Shown here in pieces: positions 58,430 to 64,000 of a DNA stretch of 64,000 nt. How positions within the stretch are numbered: position 1 is the first letter of the stretch; every line of letters begins with the position of its first letter. The stretch covers positions 40,159,419 to 40,223,418 of the forward strand of contig OX411544.1 in the NCBI GenBank assembly GCA_948146395.1, written 5' to 3'. The stretch is from Fragum whitleyi (taxonomy: Eukaryota > Mollusca > Bivalvia > Cardiida > Cardiidae). Under the pieces are notes generated by a model. It was given only the letters and a program-made list of their open reading frames with translations. It was not told the origin of the DNA and made no database searches. The translations under genes and the position numbers were made by a program.

Positions 58430-58998
58430 CCATTCAAGTTAATGTCTTTAGGCGACCTTGAACTTCGTGGTGTATAGATAAAACTTAGAATGGGTTTTCA
58501 TCTCCAGGAGTAAATTATCCCTTTTCGTTTTGAAATAAAACTCTAAAAGGTCAATGTCATTTGGTGATCTAGATTTTTATGTTTTACTTGTTGGACTTTC
58601 TTAGGTTGAATTCTTTGAACAGATTTAAATTAGGTCATCAGAATTAGAACAGACATTGATCTTCTTGTGGCCATGATCTGAATTTTGATAATATAAATCG
58701 ATCATGGTCAAGGTCACTGGCAAATGTAGATTGTCTGAGATACTTGGTCTTAAACAAGACCAACCAGTTGATGTACAGAAAAAAGGATATATTAGCGCTC
58801 AAAGACACAGAATTTTATATAACATTTCACCTGATAATGAAAAAAAAATCTTTTGGATTGCAGGCCAGTTTGTCAAAGGCTCAGTTTATTAACTGTGCCA
58901 ATGCCTGTCCTGCGATTAGGATGACAAAACGGTGCAAACTGTTTTTAAATTATACCCCGCCTTGCACACAAGGGCACGTGCAACGCGGGGTATAATAT
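58430..58998. repeat. Repeat ending in a TATACCCCGC palindrome
   Basis: Contains GGTCAATGTCATTTGGTGAT and GGTCAAGGTCACTGGCAAAT, typical of mollusc repeats. It ends in ATTATACCCCGCCTTGCACA / TGCAACGCGGGGTATAAT (58951-58997), a near-perfect palindrome. Confidence 0.58.
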
Positions 58999-59174
58999 GC
59001 TAACATTTGGCACCGTCTTGTCACTCTGAATGCAGAACTGTATCAGTGTGATAGTAGGTGGGTATGGCTGTTTTACAAACAGAGTTCTTTTTATATGATG
59101 ATGCTTCAGACCCACACACAATGTAATTCTGATAATAAAAAAACATATAGGAATATTCGACTTCAGCACGGAAT

Positions 59175-59942
59175 TTAAGGTGGCAAAGGACAGCGGCCTC
59201 TCGACTCTATAAACAGGAAGTGGATTTTCGTTTTTTTACTGCTCTTTTTGCTCGTTGTTTAAAAGGCCGGTTTTTCATTAGATTCTGCTAATGGAAATAA
59301 CGTGGAATAATGATGGTAAGAGTTCATAACTTAGCTTCTTTTCAATATTTGATATGGTTTTAATGATTGGATCATTAATTAAACAATAAAAAATACGTTT
59401 TAAGTGTCATTCAAGTAGGAGGTGTCACTATAAAATATAACGTAAAAACTTTCTTATTTGCATGGAAAGGTATGCTGAATTTTTTTACCAGATAAAGGAA
59501 AAATACGGTTAAACATATCGGAAAAAAGTAAAAATTCATTGGGCAATTTCTTCAGAAAAATAGGTTTTTGTGGCATCCCCCCCTTAAAATTACAAAAAAA
59601 TATTGCACTTTTTACGTTTGAAGGCACATTATGCAAATGCAATTGATCAAAGAAATTTCTTTTGCAACAGCCATTGTGTACATGTATAAGGTCTATCAAC
59701 ATGTATGTTTTTTATAGCTATAAGCTGGTACTGAGTTTATAATGGAACTAAAACGAATATAAATGTTTTACTGAAAAAATGGCCAGGACCACTCAATGGC
59801 AGATAACTCTAGCATGAAAACGAGCATGGAAAGGTACCTTGAATTTTTGATATAATGACTATGTATATCTACAGCATATGTGAAAAAGAAATCAATTCAT
59901 TGGGCGGAAAAAAATGACACCATGTGTCCATTGCTACCTTAA
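59175..59942. mobile_element. TTAA-flanked element of about 770 bp
   Basis: Left TTAAGGTGGCAAAGGACAG and, inverted at right, TGTCCATTGCTACCTTAA: about 15 of 18 positions match. Inside, GCATGGAAAGGTA...GAATTTTT occurs twice in direct orientation (59460 and 59829). A third TTAA-type family. Confidence 0.62.
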
Positions 59943-60802
59943 TAAAAGCTACATTCTAATTGAATCCATAACCGAATCATTCGGAAACTATACAGTTTCA
60001 TTTTAAACAACCAAGTTTAATTTTCAGTAGAAATGTTTGAGTATAGATTTAATATTTCCCTTTCCTCGTTTATCGCCAGTGCGTTTCTGGGCAGAAACGG
60101 CCCTTGCATCCTTTTTTCCAGATTTTCTTTCTATGAGCTACTAGATAATTTTGTTGATTTGTTGTTCATTTCTCTGTACTTATAATGCATTGTATTTCTT
60201 GTCTTTGGTGGTAGACAAGAGTGTCTTTTTTGGCTGGTTTTGTGAATAATTAATACGTTATCAAATACCAAATACATGTATATGATATGACATTTTAACG
60301 CTGTAACTGTTAATACGGTAGAGGGACAATTTGTTTAAAGTGAACCATTTTCAGTTGAAAAAAGATTTTCACGGCTTTTTAGTACAGTCCGTTTAATTCA
60401 ATATGGAGATACATGTACATTTTGCCGAAAATTTGAGAAACAAATGAATAAAACCCTTTATTTCATGTCATACTGTATTTCCCCTCTCAAACCATGAATA
60501 TATATTTTTTTAAATTTGGGAGTAAAATTATGACTGTCCGTCCGTTATCGCTCTTTAGTAAAAACGTGTGGGTTCATATCGAATTTGTAAGTGCCAGAGC
60601 GATGAGCTTATAGATTGGCTATCCGAATCAACTATGTTTACTATGCAGATCACAATTTTAGATGTAACCTGAGGTTTTATGCGTGTTACGTTAAAAATTT
60701 TCATTTACATCTTAAATCAGATCTTTCCGCTTATCATAATTTTAGTCTAGTACATTAGTACAAAGCGTTACAAAGCAGTAAATCGAAAAGTGATGGTGGA
60801 GT
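59943..60802. other. No recognised feature
   Basis: AT-rich, non-coding. Confidence 0.55.
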
Positions 60803-61238
60803 TACAGTTAACAACATCGTGATATTGACAAAGTGAATGATAATTGATTTAGGAATGAGATTGAATGAGTGTTTGAAGCGACTTTTGAGTGAAATTAAAG
60901 GGACCTAATCTAATATCGCTTATTTTGTAGAGGATGAACAAAATTGGCGACATTAATTCCCCCTTTAGTAAAATATACATACAAGTTCTATAAATAGCTT
61001 CTTATCTCATTAAGGGCCAATCAGACGTTTATAATTTCAATTATGTCAGTGAAGTCGCATCTTTTGTTCCGAGCTTTATTTATTTTGAAAGTAGTTCTGA
61101 TCTTATCATTTTAGTGATTTTGGAGTATTTTTGAATGGTTTGAGTAAGTGGTTGGAATGAATATATGGAATGTTGAGTGAGCGATTTATAATGGTTTTGA
61201 TTGAGATAAATGTTAATTTCACGATGTAACTAACTGTA
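60803..61238 (+). mobile_element. CAGTTA element, full copy
   Basis: TACAGTTAACAACATCGTGA to TCACGATGTAACTAACTGTA. The internal palindrome is partly decayed. Confidence 0.82.
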
Positions 61239-61331
61239 ACGGAGCATTACCACATGATGGCATTTATTCTTTATCGCTTTTCTATGGCGAAAAACACTCT
61301 TCCAAATGAGCACATGAATCTTTCCAAGGTT

Positions 61332-63125
61332 ACTTAGATTAGCGAAAATTTCAGAAATCAGTTTGACGTTTTATGTCACGTCAATATAACGTTAACATGA
61401 AACGATTCGTGATGACATGAACGAAAGCCAGTTACCAAAAGTACCATTTGCTTGAATGTTTGTTACCTATGACTTCGTTATATTGAAGAGAAATTCTAAA
61501 TTTTTGACAAAAATGTCATGCTGTGACTTTTGAAATCTACACCTAACTATGTTTGGGGGTTGCAGAGAAATATCAGAATAGATCTATTGATTGCAGATTA
61601 GATATAATGTTTTAGTTCGTTTGACAACCATAATTTTGATGCAGTTAAATATTCACTCAAAAATGTCATGTGTTGCTATAGTTGAACTTCATTAAAATAT
61701 TTATAGATGGTAAATATAAGGAACCCATATGTCTTCACAGGAAATATATGATCAGCAGAATAGTTTAAATTGGTGATTATCGTTCCCCTGGTGCATCGTC
61801 TGAGTCTAGTTCTTTGTGACGTGAGGATATTGAACTATGGCAACAATATATCATTCATGGAATATTTCAGTTTCTTTCAATTACAGTTTACCTATTTATC
61901 GTGGCGTGCTTCACGTAAAAATCTTGAAACACTTTTTTTTGTTTTATTTCTTTGCAGACACAGGCGAAGATATTTTCAAGAGAAGATTGCACTGACGAAT
62001 GGTTGGTATGGCGGATTAGCTGGTATTTTCCCTCTTGTCGCGTTGACCCAACTTCAACAACGTCTACTTTAAGATGGGAACGCCAATAACATTTTTGTTT
62101 AGACGCTGGAGCAGCGAAAGTTTCAGAAATCACTTTGACGTTAAACATGTCACGTCAATATAACTTTGACATGAAACGATTCGTGATGGCATGAACGAAA
62201 GCCAGTTACCAAAAATACCATTTGCTTGAATGTTTGTTTCACATGACTTCGTTGTATTGAAGAGAAATTCTAAATTTTCAACAAAAAATGTCATGCTGTG
62301 ACTTTTGAAATCTACTCCTCCCATCGGTTCAAGTATGTTTGAGGTTGCAGAGAAATATCAGAATAGATCTATTGATTGCAGATTAGAGATAATGTTTAAG
62401 TTCGTTTTACAACCATATTTTTGATTCAGTAAAATATTCACTCAAAAATGTCATGTGTTGCTAAAGTTCTAGTTGAACTTCATTAAAAATATTGATAGAT
62501 GTTAAATATAAGGAACCCATATGTCTTCACAGGAAATATATGATCAGCAGAATAGTTTTAATTGGTGATTATCGTTCCCCTGGTGTATCGTCTGAGTCTA
62601 GTTCTTTGTGACGTGAGGATATTGAACTATGACAACAATATATCATATAAGAAATATTTCAGTTTCTTTAAATTACAATTTTCCTATTTATCGTGGCGTG
62701 CACCACATAAAAATCTTGAAACACTTTTTTTTCTGTTTTATTTCTTTGCAGACACAGGCGAAGATATTTTCAAGAAAAGATTGCGCAGACGAATGGTTAG
62801 TATGGCGGATTAGCTTGTATTTTTTCTCTTCTCGCTTTGACCTTACTTCTACAACGTTTACTTTAACCCTTTCCTGTTGTACAAAATTTTGGACCTGTCC
62901 AAATTCAAAGGTTTTGCAGACGAAAATTTAGAGTGGATTGAATTTAAAAAATAACTATTCTGTATGGTAGAAAATAGTGTGGAAAAAGAAGAAATTGCTT
63001 GTCAGAAGCAATTTCTTCTTTTTTCACAATGTTTTCTAAAACATAAAATCATAGGCACGTAAAAAGCAGGGATTAAACAGCAAAGGGTTAAGATGGGGAC
63101 GCCAATAGCATTTTTGTTTAGACAA
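61332..63125. repeat. Tandem duplication of about 780 bp
   Basis: Unit 1 61332-62111, unit 2 62113-63125 (the latter enlarged by a 228-bp insertion). Long matching runs include AATCACTTTGACGTTAAACA-type, ATGAAACGATTCGTGATG, AAGGAACCCATATGTCTTCA and TCTTTGTGACGTGAGGATAT. Identity about 93% by eye. Open frames in the two units differ in reading frame and stops, so no gene is called. Confidence 0.85.
62863..63091. mobile_element. TTAACCCTTT hairpin element with an empty-site partner
   Basis: TTAACCCTTTCCTGTTGTAC to AACAGCAAAGGGTTAA; core GAAGAAATTGCTTGTCAGAA with its inverse. Unit 1 of the surrounding duplication reads CTACTTTAAGATGGGAACGCC without the insert. This shows directly that insertion duplicated TTAA and came after the local duplication. 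Confidence 0.88.
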
Positions 63126-63188
63126 GAAGTTCAGCTGCATTGGCGTAACGTTTACAATGATTTCTTTATTTACGCTAGGGTAGAATCT

Positions 63189-63290
63189 TATAGGTCCATA
63201 AATTTGAGTGAGTTATCAAAGGTCGAAATTGTCTGTACTCTTATAGACAAAATTTACCTTTGATAACTCACTCAAGCTTGTGGATCTTTA
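63189..63290. repeat. Near-perfect hairpin
   Basis: Arms containing TTTGAGTGAGTTATCAAAGG and the inverse CCTTTGATAACTCACTCAA, around GTCTGTACTCTTATAGAC. Confidence 0.72.
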
Positions 63291-63399
63291 GTTCAATCCG
63301 AATCATTGACCAACTAAGCCTAATGTCTGAGTTACCCTTCTAACAAGCTAATTGAGCCTGTGCGTGATATTCATAACTGTAACACAATACATAGAGGAT

Positions 63400-63525
63400 A
63401 TTCCTTTGTTTCAGTGTAAGATCGATTTATATTTCATTGAGTGAACAACAAAAGCTAAATTTTCACAAGAAAATGTAGCTTTTGTTGATCACGAAATGAA
63501 ATATTTTATCGATCTTACTCGAAAA
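63400..63525. repeat. Imperfect hairpin
   Basis: Arms GTAAGATCGATTTATATTTC.. and AACAAAAGCTAAATTTTC pair with the inverse GAAAATGTAGCTTTTGTT and GATCGATAAAATATTTCAT-type sequence. Similar words (AAATCGATAAATCTTTCATT, AATAAAAGCTATATTTTGAC) occur at 3190-3250. Confidence 0.58.
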
Positions 63526-63589
63526 CAAACGGTTCATCTATTTCTTTAATGCAAAAGTGAGACAAAATGAGAAATTTCTAGGACATATT

Positions 63590-63655
63590 TTCGTAAAGCG
63601 CGTCATTTTGCACGTGATTGCTATGCAACGTTCATTGTGACGTCACTTATTTCGC
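63590..63655. repeat. Short dispersed repeat, inverse of 27080-27150
   Basis: Contains CACGTGATTGCTATGCAACG and TTCATTGTGACGTCA. Confidence 0.58.
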
Positions 63656-63659
63656 ACCG

Positions 63660-64000
63660 CATAGATGCCGTCAGATAGGATGAAATGCACAAAAGCAGGG
63701 TGTAAGTTTTTGATAATATCTTTGCTTTTGCGGTGAGATTATCAAGTGATAATCTGCCGTTATTTCTCGAAAAACCACCAAAAAGCATTAAAGAAAACAA
63801 CGTTATTTCATAGTGTTTCGTTAAATAGTGAAACTATAGTTTCTAGGTGGAGGGGATGATGTTCGGAACTGTTGCCCGATGCTAAAGGCAGAGGGAAACA
63901 GTTCAGAATGTTATCCCAGACTTCAAGAGTAAAAGTCTTTCACTATTCCGCAAGTCATCACGAAATATCTGTTTTATTACCAGATCGATATTGTGTAAAT
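63660..64000. other. No recognised feature at the window end
   Basis: Non-coding. ATAATGTTGCC-like and GTTCGGAACTGTTGCCCGAT / GGAAACAGTTCAGAATGTTA words near 63860-63920 are weakly symmetrical. Confidence 0.45.

Noticed and set aside
61947..62072. Exon-like segment after TTTCTTTGCAG in both units of the 61.3-63.1 kb duplication
   Set aside because: The reading frames differ between the units, most differences change amino acids, one frame gains a stop, and flanks are equally conserved. No sign of coding constraint.

Overview
This is eukaryotic, intron-bearing, AT-rich DNA, most likely from a bivalve or other lophotrochozoan mollusc. The organism call is inference. It rests on the style of the interspersed repeats: AGCTCACCTGAGC-ended elements with GTCCGTC-rich ends, GGGCCA/TGGCCC-ended repeats, a SINE with a GACGTTAAACCGACGTC-type core, and repeats with TATACCCCGC ends. 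No bacterial-style operon, rRNA or functional tRNA gene is visible.

The only convincing host gene is on the minus strand. Three exons have good splice sites and identical phase (1-1): a transmembrane exon (42683-42835), an Arg/Ser-repeat exon (5164-5583) and a short charged exon (1944-2129). They would encode a single-pass membrane protein of unknown family. Its cytoplasmic tail carries about ten Arg-Arg-X-Ser/Thr motifs arranged as a tandem repeat. The signal peptide, ectodomain and 3' end would lie outside the window or in exons I could not recognise. A duplicated 75-nt exon-like segment at 47.6 and 49.0 kb, on the same strand, is a weak candidate for an upstream exon. Intron 1 of this model, about 37 kb, and the upstream 20 kb are almost entirely repeats.

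Most of the window is DNA transposons, mostly non-autonomous. Families I can define internally are: a TA-flanked CAGTTA element of about 440 bp with an internal palindrome (about 20 copies); a TTATC/TACGTACTTAGTG fold-back element (4 copies); a TTAAGGTAGT hairpin (4); a TTAACCCTTT hairpin (3); a GAGCCTGTGCGTGA element (7 plus fragments); a GGGCCCGTTTTACTAAA hairpin (7 or more); and a palindromic GAGTCATC repeat (2). There is one Tc1-like element with a broken DD34E transposase (36.4-38.0 kb), one mariner-type deletion derivative (6.4-7.4 kb), and one 1.4-kb element packed with TCGGT/ACCGA motifs (46.1-47.5 kb). A Tc1-type element at 18.9-20.6 kb contains a second transposon with an 8-bp target duplication and a long GA microsatellite.

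Several local duplications are visible: 12.9-17.4 kb (the second copy has lost three internal blocks), 31.9-33.0 kb, 46-50 kb and 61.3-63.1 kb. Two of them preserve matching filled and empty insertion sites, which give the transposon target duplications directly. Two tandem arrays (9.8-12.2 and 30.3-31.6 kb) show higher-order structure. I found no evidence for a new multi-gene system. The most distinctive items are the Arg/Ser-repeat membrane protein, the transposon-supplied branch-point sequence at its last visible intron, and the filled/empty site pairs.
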